Positions 1 to 7,418 of a stretch of 64,000 nt of DNA are shown here, piece after piece. This DNA is from Heyndrickxia coagulans 36D1 (GTDB lineage: Bacteria > Bacillota > Bacilli > Bacillales > Bacillaceae_C): positions 3,348,001 through 3,412,000 of the forward strand of contig NC_016023.1 in NCBI RefSeq assembly GCF_000169195.2, written 5' to 3'. The notes beneath the pieces are model-generated. The model had not been told where the DNA came from. It saw nothing but the letters and a program-made list of their open reading frames with translations, and did no database searches. The position numbers were made by a program, and so were the translations under genes. The stretch's first letter is position 1; each line of letters starts with the position of its first letter.

Positions 1-45
1 GCAAAAAAGCCAGGCCCGAAAAGACCTGACTTCATCAGCAAGAAA
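1..45 (-). terminator. Intrinsic terminator of TPP riboswitch
   Basis: On the minus strand a GC-rich stem (+ strand positions about 8-31, loop GAAAA read from the + strand) is followed by a T run that reaches the left edge. It lies just downstream of the TPP aptamer, so it is the likely expression platform. The regulated gene must lie beyond position 1. Confidence 0.75.
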
Positions 46-59
46 TTTTTTTACAAATT

Positions 60-157
60 CCTACTTTCCTACGCCGGTATGATCCGGATCAGGTCCAAAG
101 GGTTGAAAAACGCCGGTTTTTCTCTCAGCCCGCCAAATCCGGGCACCCCTAGTAGTT
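60..157 (-). promoter_or_regulatory. TPP (THI-box) riboswitch
   Basis: Read on the minus strand, this carries the conserved THI-box blocks: AGGGGTGCC, then GGCGGGCTGAGA, then ACCCTTTGGACCTGATC, then CGGATCATACCGGCGTAGG. These are the pyrimidine- and pyrophosphate-sensing parts of the TPP aptamer. With the terminator next to it, binding of thiamine pyrophosphate should stop transcription of a thiamine gene lying to the left of the window. It sits after thiD, so it controls the next gene, not cytX-thiD. Confidence 0.93.
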
Positions 158-255
158 TGAAAGATTTACTTTTTTCAATTATAGCTTTTCTATTATGCTT
201 TGTAAAGCTTAATGAAAATCACCGGCAGGGGTTATATTATGTGAATTTAGCTTTG

Positions 256-1065
256 TTATCTTTCTCCATCTTCATCTCTTAATACCCAATGGGCAATTGG
301 TCCATGGCCATGCCCAATTCCCGGGCTCTCAGAGATTGCTCTTGTCAATAATTTTTTAGCTGTTTTTACGCTGTCTTCTAAGGGATGGCCCTTCGCCAAC
401 TCAGCTGTAATCAATGAAGACAATGTACAACCAGTTCCATGAGTGTGAACGGTATCAATGCGTTTAGATTCGAGCCATATTGTCTGCTCCCTCGTCACCA
501 GACAATCACGAACAGTTTCTGATGTAACCAGATCATGTCCGCCCTTTAACAGCACAGCACCTGCCCCTCTTTTGAGAATCAGTCGTGCTGCGTGCTCCCG
601 GTCCTGATCAGTACGTATCGTCATTTCTGACAGAACTTCCGCCTCCGGTGTATTCGGTGTAATGACATCAGCAACCGGAACCAATTTCTTTTTAATCGTC
701 GCAATTGCTTCAGGAGCAACGAGATGTGTCCCACCTTTTGCAATCATGACCGGATCCACAACCAGCGGCCTCCATTTAAATCGTTTAATTCCGTCAACAA
801 CAGCTTCTATGCGTTCTGCATCAAACAGCATACCCGTTTTTAAAGCTGCAATTGAAAAGTCGTCCGCAATGGATTCCATTTGACGGACAATGCTGTCAAC
901 CGGCATTGGAAAAATTCCCTGAACTCCTTTTGTATTTTGCGCTGTCACGGCAACGATTACAGACATGCCGTAGACACCCCTCTCTTCAAAAGTTTTCAGG
1001 TCGGCCTGAATACCTGCACCGCCACCGCTGTCAGTTCCTGCAATTGTTAATACCTGTGGTCTCAT
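256..1065 (-). CDS. thiD: Hydroxymethylpyrimidine/phosphomethylpyrimidine kinase
   Basis: A 269-residue ribokinase-fold enzyme that phosphorylates HMP and then HMP-P to make HMP-PP for thiamine synthesis. The N-terminus has the family's TIAGTDSGGGAGIQADLKT substrate/ATP segment, and the C-terminal part has the anion-hole and catalytic region HTHGTGCTLSS (about residues 208-218). The length is normal for ThiD. The ATG is preceded by GAGGTG at 8 nt. It follows cytX by about 100 bp on the same strand, so a salvage operon that imports and activates the pyrimidine is likely. No riboswitch is visible directly upstream. Confidence 0.95.
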   Translation of the reverse strand: MRPQVLTIAGTDSGGGAGIQADLKTFEERGVYGMSVIVAVTAQNTKGVQGIFPMPVDSIVRQMESIADDFSIAALKTGMLFDAERIEAVVDGIKRFKWRPLVVDPVMIAKGGTHLVAPEAIATIKKKLVPVADVITPNTPEAEVLSEMTIRTDQDREHAARLILKRGAGAVLLKGGHDLVTSETVRDCLVTREQTIWLESKRIDTVHTHGTGCTLSSLITAELAKGHPLEDSVKTAKKLLTRAISESPGIGHGHGPIAHWVLRDEDGER

Positions 1066-1166
1066 CTAATATACACCTCTTCTAAAATGATCATAGTATT
1101 ATTTTTTTTCTGCATTTGACAGATTGGATCCCATCCATTTGTTATAATGTTTTTGAAAATAACTTA

Positions 1167-2504
1167 TCAGCCTGCTGCATGATTCTTGTATATGCCACTG
1201 CTTCTAACCTTTGAAAATTGATCCCTATGAAGAAGTCTCATAAGGAAATAATAAAGGACTGCCGTAATAATCAGACTAATAAATGACGAACCAATTGGCC
1301 AAGCTTGAAAATAGCTGACTTCATAGAGAGCAAAACCAACCACAAAAGCGACGAAAGCTACCAGATTAACACCGCCCCGGTACCAGTACGATCCTTCTGG
1401 TTTAGTCAAGTCTGCTGGCTTCAGGTGTTTACGGATCAAAAAATAATCAACCAATACGATGCTTTCAATGGGAATAAAGACAGCACCAAGGATTAATAAA
1501 AAGCTTTGATATTTATCAATTGGAAACACCAGCGAAATCAGTGTGCCTGACACTCCTGCAATGAATACAAGCCGCCTCTCCGAAAACTTTGGAAATAAAT
1601 TGCTTGCAGAAACACCTGCTGAAAAAACATCTAGAAAAGCTGTCGTTACAGTGGAGAAAAAAATAATAAGCAGACCTGGGATACCCAAGCCCAGTGCACC
1701 CATGATTGGAATTGGGCTTGCATTCCAAAGGCCAGTAGCAATGGTACAAAGCAAGCCAACAAAGTACATCCAGATGCTGGATAGAGCATAACCCCAATAT
1801 GTAGCGTGTGCGGCCCCGTTAATATTCCTTGCATACCGGGAATAGTCTGCAACCAAAGGAACCCAGGAAAGGCACATGCCGATCACATAATCTAATCCGA
1901 GAGAGAAAGTAAGATGACCTTTAGGTTTCTTGTCCATTAAGTCTGCAACATTTACTGTTGACAAAACAGCATAGGTCATGATGATGGATAAAATCAATGT
2001 TGCACCAACTGTAAATATCTGAAACCATTTTAAATGATTGTGTTTCAAAAGCGCGTTAACCGTTGTGATCAAACCAATCAAGATAATCCAAAAATCCCGG
2101 TTCCCAAGAACTCCTGCAAATTTTAAAGATACACAGGCTTCAGCTGCCATCAGAATCATCACAGCTGTCCAGCCAATTAACTGCAGTGCATTGCACAAGC
2201 TCGGAAAAAAAGAACCTCTAATCCCAAATGAAGCACGGGTAGCAATCATACCTGATACTCCCTCTCTTGTTCCAATGCGGGACATGAAATACATAGGAAC
2301 TGACCCGACAAGCATGCCAACGATAATCGTCAGTAATCCATTCTTCAAACCAAGACCTGCCAGTGTATTTCCTGAAAAAATAGCAGCCAGTCCTAATCCT
2401 GCTCCGATCCATAACAGTGCAATCTGCAACGAAGCAATTTGCTGTTCCTTTTTTGGCACTACTTCTAATGAGTATTGGACTTTTAATTTCTCATTCGATT
2501 CCAT
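1167..2504 (-). CDS. cytX: Putative hydroxymethylpyrimidine transporter (NCS1 family)
   Basis: A 445-residue integral membrane protein with about 12 hydrophobic segments, of the nucleobase:cation symporter-1 family. The pattern GLGLAAIFSGNTLAGLGL near the N-terminus and the position directly upstream of thiD fit CytX, the proposed HMP importer; substrate assignment rests on this context. I prefer the ATG at 2504 over a GTG at 2522, because AAAGGT lies 9 nt before the ATG and is inside the longer reading frame. The 270 bp upstream show neither a THI box nor a convincing terminator. Confidence 0.8.
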   Translation of the reverse strand: MESNEKLKVQYSLEVVPKKEQQIASLQIALLWIGAGLGLAAIFSGNTLAGLGLKNGLLTIIVGMLVGSVPMYFMSRIGTREGVSGMIATRASFGIRGSFFPSLCNALQLIGWTAVMILMAAEACVSLKFAGVLGNRDFWIILIGLITTVNALLKHNHLKWFQIFTVGATLILSIIMTYAVLSTVNVADLMDKKPKGHLTFSLGLDYVIGMCLSWVPLVADYSRYARNINGAAHATYWGYALSSIWMYFVGLLCTIATGLWNASPIPIMGALGLGIPGLLIIFFSTVTTAFLDVFSAGVSASNLFPKFSERRLVFIAGVSGTLISLVFPIDKYQSFLLILGAVFIPIESIVLVDYFLIRKHLKPADLTKPEGSYWYRGGVNLVAFVAFVVGFALYEVSYFQAWPIGSSFISLIITAVLYYFLMRLLHRDQFSKVRSSGIYKNHAAG

Positions 2505-2774
2505 TTGAAAACGACCTTTCACATTTTTTGATAACGAAATATATTGTTAAAACAATTGGTTTGGTAATTACATTTTTACGACCAAAAGAATGACGGTATA
2601 TCTTTTCTGGACGGTTTTATGTAGCTCTTGCTGACATTTGTTTTTATCTGAAATTTGGAAACAGAGAGACTTACAATTATAATGTTTGGAGATCCATCAC
2701 TTTTTTAAAAGGTGCTGTCAGAAAGATTTTTTGTTTCATATTGAACTGCCTCTCCTGTTCTTTTCGTTTAAATC

Positions 2775-3215
2775 TTATCGGATAAATGCACCTGCATAGC
2801 CTGCTAAAGCGTCCCCAAGCCACAGCGGAACCATTTTTAATAAATTTGCAGGAAGCTGATCTTTCTGAAAAAACTGGAGTGCTAAAGATTCGGAAGAATT
2901 GTTTCGCAGCTTTCCTCCTGCAATTTCCGCCAAAAAACAAGTGGTGATAAAATGGACACACTTTCCATCAGGATACTTGAAAACTTGAAATTCAGGGTCG
3001 GAATAAACACCAATTATTTGTTTTATCCGAATTGTTAAGTTTGTCTCTTCTTGCATCTCTCTGATTGCTGCTTGCAAAACAGTTTCCCCAGGTTCAACAT
3101 GGCCGGTTGGAAGACCCCATTTTCCAACATCTGCCCGCTTTTGAAGTAATACTCTTTCCTGTTGATCAAAAAGAACAACGGCTACACCCGGATAAATTTG
3201 GTCGATTACATTCAA
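2775..3215 (-). CDS. NUDIX hydrolase
   Basis: A 146-residue NUDIX hydrolase, expected to cleave a nucleoside diphosphate linked to another group. The Nudix box reads GHVEPGETVLQAAIREMQEE (about residues 38-57) and has the glutamates needed for metal binding. The start is TTG at 3215, supported by GGAGG 9 nt upstream; a nearby ATG in another frame meets a stop after two codons. It is preceded by a ykkC-family riboswitch and terminator. The substrate is not evident from sequence; the riboswitch class suggests nucleotides or their diphosphates. Confidence 0.88.
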   Translation of the reverse strand: MNVIDQIYPGVAVVLFDQQERVLLQKRADVGKWGLPTGHVEPGETVLQAAIREMQEETNLTIRIKQIIGVYSDPEFQVFKYPDGKCVHFITTCFLAEIAGGKLRNNSSESLALQFFQKDQLPANLLKMVPLWLGDALAGYAGAFIR

Positions 3216-3239
3216 TGCTTCATTCCTCCTTCAAAAAAT

Positions 3240-3296
3240 AAAAAAAGAGGGGAAAGAATCAGCGCATAAGAAATACACTGAACCTTTCCCCTCGGA
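3240..3296 (-). terminator. Intrinsic terminator of the ykkC-type leader
   Basis: A perfect 10-bp stem on the minus strand, GAGGGGAAAG (from about 3293) and CTTTCCCCTC, with a 27-nt loop, is followed by a T-rich tract and then the RBS of the NUDIX gene. The hairpin lies between the aptamer and the start codon, as expected for a transcription-terminating expression platform. Confidence 0.85.
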
Positions 3297-3299
3297 TCT

Positions 3300-3403
3300 T
3301 TTATATCAATAGGTGCCTCTTGTTTTATTACAAGAGATGAAGCCCTCGGTCGCAGACCTTCTGAATGAAGCGGAACCCTAGCTCCAGTTTTCCAGTTCGA
3401 CAA
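3300..3403 (-). promoter_or_regulatory. ykkC-family riboswitch, probably nucleoside-diphosphate (2c) type
   Basis: The minus-strand leader of the NUDIX gene contains the ykkC core blocks GGAGCTAGGGTTCCG and GGTCTGCGACCGAGGG separated by a short stem (CTTC...GAAG), then a second stem (CTCTTG...CAAGAG). ykkC RNAs are known to comprise guanidine, ppGpp, PRPP and nucleoside-diphosphate sensors. The 2c subtype, reported to sense ADP/CDP-type ligands, is associated with NUDIX genes, which matches the context. Family membership is seen in the sequence; the ligand is inferred. Confidence 0.75.
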
Positions 3404-3547
3404 TATTTTATATTAAGTTAATCACAATGTCAAGAGATTGCCGCATTTTTAACTCAATTTTGATTCTTATCAGCATTATGACACCGGCCAGCCCGCAGAT
3501 GAAGAGGTACGGCGATAAACTGCGCTTTTTAAGCCAAAATGCAAAAA

Positions 3548-3973
3548 CTACAGTCTTTTCAAAAACACATAACTGACTTTATCATAATCCATTTTTTCTT
3601 CATAAAACCGGTGGGCGTCTTTTCTTTGCAGGCCGGATGACAGGGAAACAATGCCGTATCCGTTTTCGCCAGCCTGTTTTTCCACATACGCCAAAAGCCT
3701 GGCGCCGTATCCTTTTGATCGGTGCGCTTCATCCGTCACCAGGTCGCATACCCAAATGAACCGCCCGTTGTACAAAGTAATCATCGGCATATACCCGGTT
3801 ACCGCCACAATATTTCCGCCATCTATTACAGCGGCCATCTTGTAATCCGATGTCTTTGCCGCCGCCTCCACCAGCTGAAGATCGTTTTCTTCGTCCAAAT
3901 GTTTCCGCAGCTGTTTCATCACCGGAAACGCCGCTTTCCACTCTTCCCGGGTTGTAAGTTCTTTTATTTTCAC
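3548..3973 (-). CDS. GNAT-family N-acetyltransferase (first of three)
   Basis: A 141-residue single-domain GNAT protein that should transfer an acetyl group from acetyl-CoA to an unknown amine. The acetyl-CoA pyrophosphate loop is seen as RSKGYGARLL (about residues 84-93), after a beta strand WVCDLVTDEAHR. The C-terminal HRFYEE...YDKVSYVFLKR segment is typical of the fold. It starts at GTG, whose GTGA overlaps the stop of the upstream acetyltransferase by 4 bp, so the two are translationally coupled. The target is unknown. Confidence 0.85.
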   Translation of the reverse strand: MKIKELTTREEWKAAFPVMKQLRKHLDEENDLQLVEAAAKTSDYKMAAVIDGGNIVAVTGYMPMITLYNGRFIWVCDLVTDEAHRSKGYGARLLAYVEKQAGENGYGIVSLSSGLQRKDAHRFYEEKMDYDKVSYVFLKRL

Positions 3974-4464
3974 CTGTATACCCCTTCTTTGTCTAAATGG
4001 TAATGCATAATGATCAATTCGCCCTTTTTCCCCATCATCCTGTCCCCTTCATCCACAAACCCGGCTTGTCTGTATAAATTTTGGGCAGCAAGATTTTCCG
4101 CATTCACCCCAAGGACCATTTGCTCTATTTCCGGAAAATGGGTACAGACAAAATGGGGCAGCTGTTTTAAACATTGCCTGGCGTATCCTTTTCCCTGCTG
4201 GTGGAAATCGGTTGAAAAAGTCCGCAGCAATATGGCATGCGGATGATTTGTATAGAGCCTGGCGCCATTTTTTTCATGAAGCACAAAAAAGTTTGTGATC
4301 ATGTTATGGCGGACTGCAACAACAGGGTGCCGTTCCGGATCCTCTTTTGCAATGGCAATGGCTTCATTTGGATGCCCCGTAAAACGGAGCTGATCATCCG
4401 TTATCGTATAGTTGTCCAATTGTTGCTTTAAATCATCATTGTAAAAGACCAGTTCCAATTCCAT
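3970..4464 (-). CDS. GNAT-family N-acetyltransferase (second of three)
   Basis: A 164-residue GNAT acetyltransferase. The CoA-binding loop is HQQGKGYARQCL (about residues 88-99) and the C-terminal NLAAQNLYRQAGF is the conserved alpha4/beta7 region. Its form resembles spermine/spermidine-type or YjcK-like acetyltransferases, but the substrate cannot be told from sequence. The start ATG overlaps the upstream stop as TAATG and its own stop overlaps the next start as GTGA, so it sits in the middle of a tightly coupled three-gene unit. Confidence 0.85.
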   Translation of the reverse strand: MELELVFYNDDLKQQLDNYTITDDQLRFTGHPNEAIAIAKEDPERHPVVAVRHNMITNFFVLHEKNGARLYTNHPHAILLRTFSTDFHQQGKGYARQCLKQLPHFVCTHFPEIEQMVLGVNAENLAAQNLYRQAGFVDEGDRMMGKKGELIIMHYHLDKEGVYR

Positions 4465-4994
4465 TACCCCTTACATGTCGTTTCTTCCAAATCGAGTGAT
4501 AACCGTACCATATCCCGGCAGTGAATCCCGTTTTCATAAATCGCTTCATCATAATGCCTGACGAAAAAGTCTCTGTCCACCCCGGAGATCCGAAAACCGC
4601 ATTTTTGATACAAGGCCAGCTGGCTGATGCTGGAATTACCGGTACCCACTTCGATCGATTTAAATCCTTTTCTTCCTGCCCTCTGGATGACATCCAGCAC
4701 AAGCCGTTTTCCAAAGCCTTTCCCTTGATGTTCTTTTGAAACCGCCACATTCGCCAATTCCACGATTCCCGGCCTTGCCGCTAGCAGGATGTAAACCCCG
4801 ATCACTTTTCCTTCGATTTCCGCCACATAGCATTCCCCGCGTTTGGCATAGGCCATCACCATTTCGCGTGACGGGTCGGCAAGGAGCAGTAAATCCATCG
4901 GCAGTTTTTCCTTGTTTCCCAGTTGTCGGATGTTTAACGCGTTTTTTGCTTCCAAAACTGCCAGCTCCCCCCATATTTTGTTAAATTCTAACAT
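4464..4994 (-). CDS. GNAT-family N-acetyltransferase (third of three, YvbK-like)
   Basis: A 176-residue GNAT acetyltransferase and the first gene of the coupled trio. The CoA loop is EHQGKGFGKRL (about residues 87-97), preceded by the strand IVELANVAV and followed by ISQLALYQKCGF. The C-terminal FFVRHYDEAIYENGI recalls B. subtilis YvbK, a GNAT protein of unknown substrate. The RBS is weak (AAAGAG before the ATG). No promoter stands out in the 137 bp between it and the divergent spoIISA. Confidence 0.85.
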   Translation of the reverse strand: MLEFNKIWGELAVLEAKNALNIRQLGNKEKLPMDLLLLADPSREMVMAYAKRGECYVAEIEGKVIGVYILLAARPGIVELANVAVSKEHQGKGFGKRLVLDVIQRAGRKGFKSIEVGTGNSSISQLALYQKCGFRISGVDRDFFVRHYDEAIYENGIHCRDMVRLSLDLEETTCKG

Positions 4995-5131
4995 ATCTCT
5001 CTTTATCCGTCTATCATCCTAGGAACATTTCATCAATTCTGCCTTTTATGAAGAAAGCCAAACAATAGTTCCCCTTTTTATGATAAAATAATGGCAGACA
5101 GTACTTTTCTGGAATATAGGGGGGCGGAGAT

Positions 5132-5875
5132 TTGGAAACGCTGTTTTTTAAAACTTTTGTTTGGCTTTGTTTTGCCGGTCTCGTGATATACACTTACCTG
5201 TATGGAAAAAATGAAGAAAAGATGGATGCAAAAGTTTTTCTGATCCGGAAAATCTGGTATTTGGTTTATTTATTTGGCGCGCTGGTTTACTGGACGATCC
5301 ATCCGGCGAGCATTTTCACGGATTTTAAAAACTATGCCATCACCGCGCTTATTTTTGCAGCAATCGACGGTTTTATTTTTTTAAATATGTATTTCCGTAA
5401 AGCCGGAAAATATGAATTGGAGAGATTTACGAAAACCGTTTCTGCAAATGAGTCTCTGATCCAGGACAATCTGTCAATGGCTAAAAATATGCTCGACATC
5501 TTGAATAACGAGGGCATCGTAGGGTATTATGGTAGTAAAGAAGGATATCTGTTAGGTTTAAAAGAAGTACTGTCATCTTATGCGGAAAAAGCGGATATGA
5601 GCGTTAATATTTTGCCGTTTACAACACCGTTAGAGAAAGATCAGGCATTGTATCGTTACAAAAATCCCGGTTCCGTCCGCGCAAAATTGGACAGGCTGGA
5701 GACGGTGTATCATGTCGATGGAAACGATGCGCTCCATCCGATTTATCTTTTTCATGACGAATTGTATCTATTAAAAATATCCGGTTCCAGAGCCATTACA
5801 GAAATGGATTGTATCCTGTTTGTCATCATGGCCCATGTTTATGATTTTGCGGCTCCGCCGGACGACATGGATTGA
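5132..5875 (+). CDS. spoIISA: SpoIISA-type membrane toxin
   Basis: A 247-residue protein with three predicted membrane helices in the first ~100 residues and a soluble GAF-like cytoplasmic domain after them. It follows B. subtilis SpoIISA along its length: KMDAKVFLIRKIWYLVYLFGA and VYWTIHPASIFTDFKNY match the toxin's membrane region, and YYGSKEGYLLGLKEVLSSYA and the C-terminal CILFVIMAHVYDF match its soluble domain. SpoIISA damages the membrane when not bound by SpoIISB. The start is TTG, with the purine-rich AGGGGGGCGG about 5 nt upstream. The antitoxin gene follows 20 bp downstream. Confidence 0.88.
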   Translation: METLFFKTFVWLCFAGLVIYTYLYGKNEEKMDAKVFLIRKIWYLVYLFGALVYWTIHPASIFTDFKNYAITALIFAAIDGFIFLNMYFRKAGKYELERFTKTVSANESLIQDNLSMAKNMLDILNNEGIVGYYGSKEGYLLGLKEVLSSYAEKADMSVNILPFTTPLEKDQALYRYKNPGSVRAKLDRLETVYHVDGNDALHPIYLFHDELYLLKISGSRAITEMDCILFVIMAHVYDFAAPPDDMD

Positions 5876-5895
5876 AAAACAAGGCGGTGACAAAA

Positions 5896-6078
5896 ATGAA
5901 AAAAAGCAGTGCACTCCTGGCACAGAGAAATGAAACCGGAAATATTCGGGGAACTTTCAGAAGAAAATCAAGAGTCCGTGTTCCTTCAGTGGGCATCAGC
6001 CCGACGACTTTAAAAATCATGGAAGAAAACGAACAGATCCTGAAAAAGTACGGCAAAAAATCTTCTCAAGGGCAATAA
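5896..6078 (+). CDS. spoIISB: SpoIISB-type antitoxin
   Basis: A 60-residue, basic, probably disordered protein. The C-terminal half (SVGISPTTLKIMEENEQILK) matches SpoIISB, whose SPHTARIFKENERLI segment binds the SpoIISA soluble domain. The start at ATG 5896 is chosen because AAGGCGGTGA lies 5 nt upstream; a longer frame from 5872 has no RBS. It directly follows the toxin and ends within a strong terminator, so toxin and antitoxin form one transcript. The N-terminal half differs from the B. subtilis protein. Confidence 0.85.
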   Translation: MKKSSALLAQRNETGNIRGTFRRKSRVRVPSVGISPTTLKIMEENEQILKKYGKKSSQGQ

Positions 6079-6105
6079 CAAACTGGTTATTGCCCTTCAT
6101 ACTTT
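6067..6105 (+). terminator. Terminator after spoIISAB
   Basis: AAGGGCAATAAC and GGTTATTGCCCTT form a near-perfect 12-bp stem with a 5-nt loop, followed by a short T-rich tail. The stop codon of spoIISB lies inside the 5' arm. Confidence 0.8.
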
Positions 6106-6153
6106 TTAACAACTCTACATACACTATTGCAGATAATCAGCAGAGGTGATCAT

Positions 6154-6288
6154 GTGAAAAAGTTCCATAAAGAAACAAGCGTTTACTCTCCGCCCCCTTC
6201 TCCTTCCCCAATGGAAAAAAACAGAAAAAAACAGACAGTGGAACTCCTCAGCTTTATTGATAAGCTGAAAAATAAGCGGGCAACATGA
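6154..6288 (+). CDS. Small basic protein, possible third spoIIS component
   Basis: A 44-codon reading frame from GTG (AGAGGTGAT 3 nt upstream) to TGA. The product begins VKKFHKETSVY, has a proline/serine patch (SPPPSPSP) and ends in a charged helix (TVELLSFIDKLKNKRAT). It is too short for usual gene calling but has a good RBS and lies on the same strand about 75 bp after spoIISB. Some Bacillus spoIIS loci carry a third small gene, spoIISC, that acts as another antitoxin. I cannot show homology, so that role is a position-based guess. Confidence 0.45.
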   Translation: MKKFHKETSVYSPPPSPSPMEKNRKKQTVELLSFIDKLKNKRAT

Positions 6289-6348
6289 AATCAGATTAGC
6301 ACCCGCAGATTTTTTGTTCTTGCAAATGGGATATGTAACATACCTCTC

Positions 6349-6639
6349 TTACGGCATTGAGCGGACAGTAAGGGTAATGAGAACCGTCAAAACCGCTAAA
6401 CCGCAAAGCAGGACAGCGGAACCGAGTGCAAGCCGGCTGAAGACCATCACCATTTTTTCTCCGGAACTCAACTTTTTTAAGATCATATATAAAAGCAATC
6501 CTGACAAAAAGGCTATTCCCCAGCCCACCATACCGGGAATCGTTGCAAGTTTTTGCCATTTGGCAAGCCATATATACAAAATAGTAGCATCAGCAGCCAG
6601 TAAAAATACAGTCAGCACCAATAAGCATTTTTTTAACAT
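6349..6639 (-). CDS. Small three-helix membrane protein
   Basis: A 96-residue hydrophobic protein with three predicted membrane helices (about residues 5-27, 34-56 and 68-93) and a short KKLSSGEK loop between the last two. There are no recognisable motifs. A GGGGGC purine run precedes the ATG. It lies on the strand opposite the spoIIS locus, with another small membrane protein upstream. Function unknown. Confidence 0.6.
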   Translation of the reverse strand: MLKKCLLVLTVFLLAADATILYIWLAKWQKLATIPGMVGWGIAFLSGLLLYMILKKLSSGEKMVMVFSRLALGSAVLLCGLAVLTVLITLTVRSMP

Positions 6640-6750
6640 CCAGTTGCCCCCTCATCTCCAGCGCTTTTTTATGTCAACTTGGCGATGTACTCCCCATTCG
6701 GCTCAAAACAACCGCAGGACGCCATCTTTTCGCGTTTTTCATCATCTTTC

Positions 6751-6996
6751 TTAATGCGTTGTGATCATGATGACACCCATCACAATACAGAATGCTGAAA
6801 GGTACATCAACCAGGTTGACAGGATGGGGACACCCGATAATACATCGAATATTTCAATCAGCACAAATACCTTTTGGGTTTTCGGGGAAAATTTCCGGTA
6901 GGCTTTCCATTCTTTTTTAAACTGCAAAATGCCAAACGGAAGAAGAATCACACCGATAACCACAAAAATCACGCCAGCCATTTTCAAAAAAATCAT
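6751..6996 (-). CDS. Small two-helix membrane protein
   Basis: A protein of about 80 residues with two hydrophobic stretches (MAGVIFVVIGVILLPFGIL near the N-terminus and a C-terminal WLMYLSAFCIVMGVIMI) flanking a basic cytoplasmic loop (FKKEWKAYRKFSPKTQK). The frame stays open to 7041, but the only purine-rich site (CAGGGGATGAT) points to a start at or just after 6996; a TTG at 6987 or ATG at 6981 are also possible. No family recognised. Confidence 0.55.
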   Translation of the reverse strand: MIFLKMAGVIFVVIGVILLPFGILQFKKEWKAYRKFSPKTQKVFVLIEIFDVLSGVPILSTWLMYLSAFCIVMGVIMITTH

Positions 6997-7418
6997 CCCC
7001 TGTCTGCAAGCGATACATCTAATATTAACTATTGTGGGCACACATGCAAAATTCCTTCTTGTAAATTGAATATTTTCATTTGTAGCAAAATGATAATCTC
7101 CAATATGGCAAAGCAGAGAAGCCGGACATTGATAACCGGATCAAAAGCAGGCAAACCGGTGTTAAGGCTTTTTTCAGTAATACGAAAATAACAATCCCAC
7201 CAGCGCCACGGTTAAAACCAGGGCATTTATTTTCCTCGGGTATTACAACCATTTTATCACGCGGGATCTGCTCTTGGAAACGAATTCATGTGCCGGGCAG
7301 CAACCGCAATCCGGAAAAATAAAATTTTACAATCCTCATTTCCTTTTGATGTATGATATATTTTATTTAAACCCATATTATTTTTACTTTTCAGCAAAAT
7401 AGAGAAGGAGAATCCGTA
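6997..7418. other. Intergenic region with possible decayed membrane-protein fragment
   Basis: There is no gene I can support here. On the minus strand (about 7090-7255) short overlapping frames encode hydrophobic stretches such as NALVLTVALVGLLFSYY broken by stops, which may be the remains of a small membrane protein. Close to 7419 the + strand has TTTTACAATC and TATGATATATTTTATT, a loosely spaced promoter-like region for the methyltransferase. Confidence 0.3.

Noticed and set aside
2505-2774. TPP riboswitch upstream of cytX
   Set aside because: No CTGAGA or ACCTGATC-type THI-box elements on either strand.
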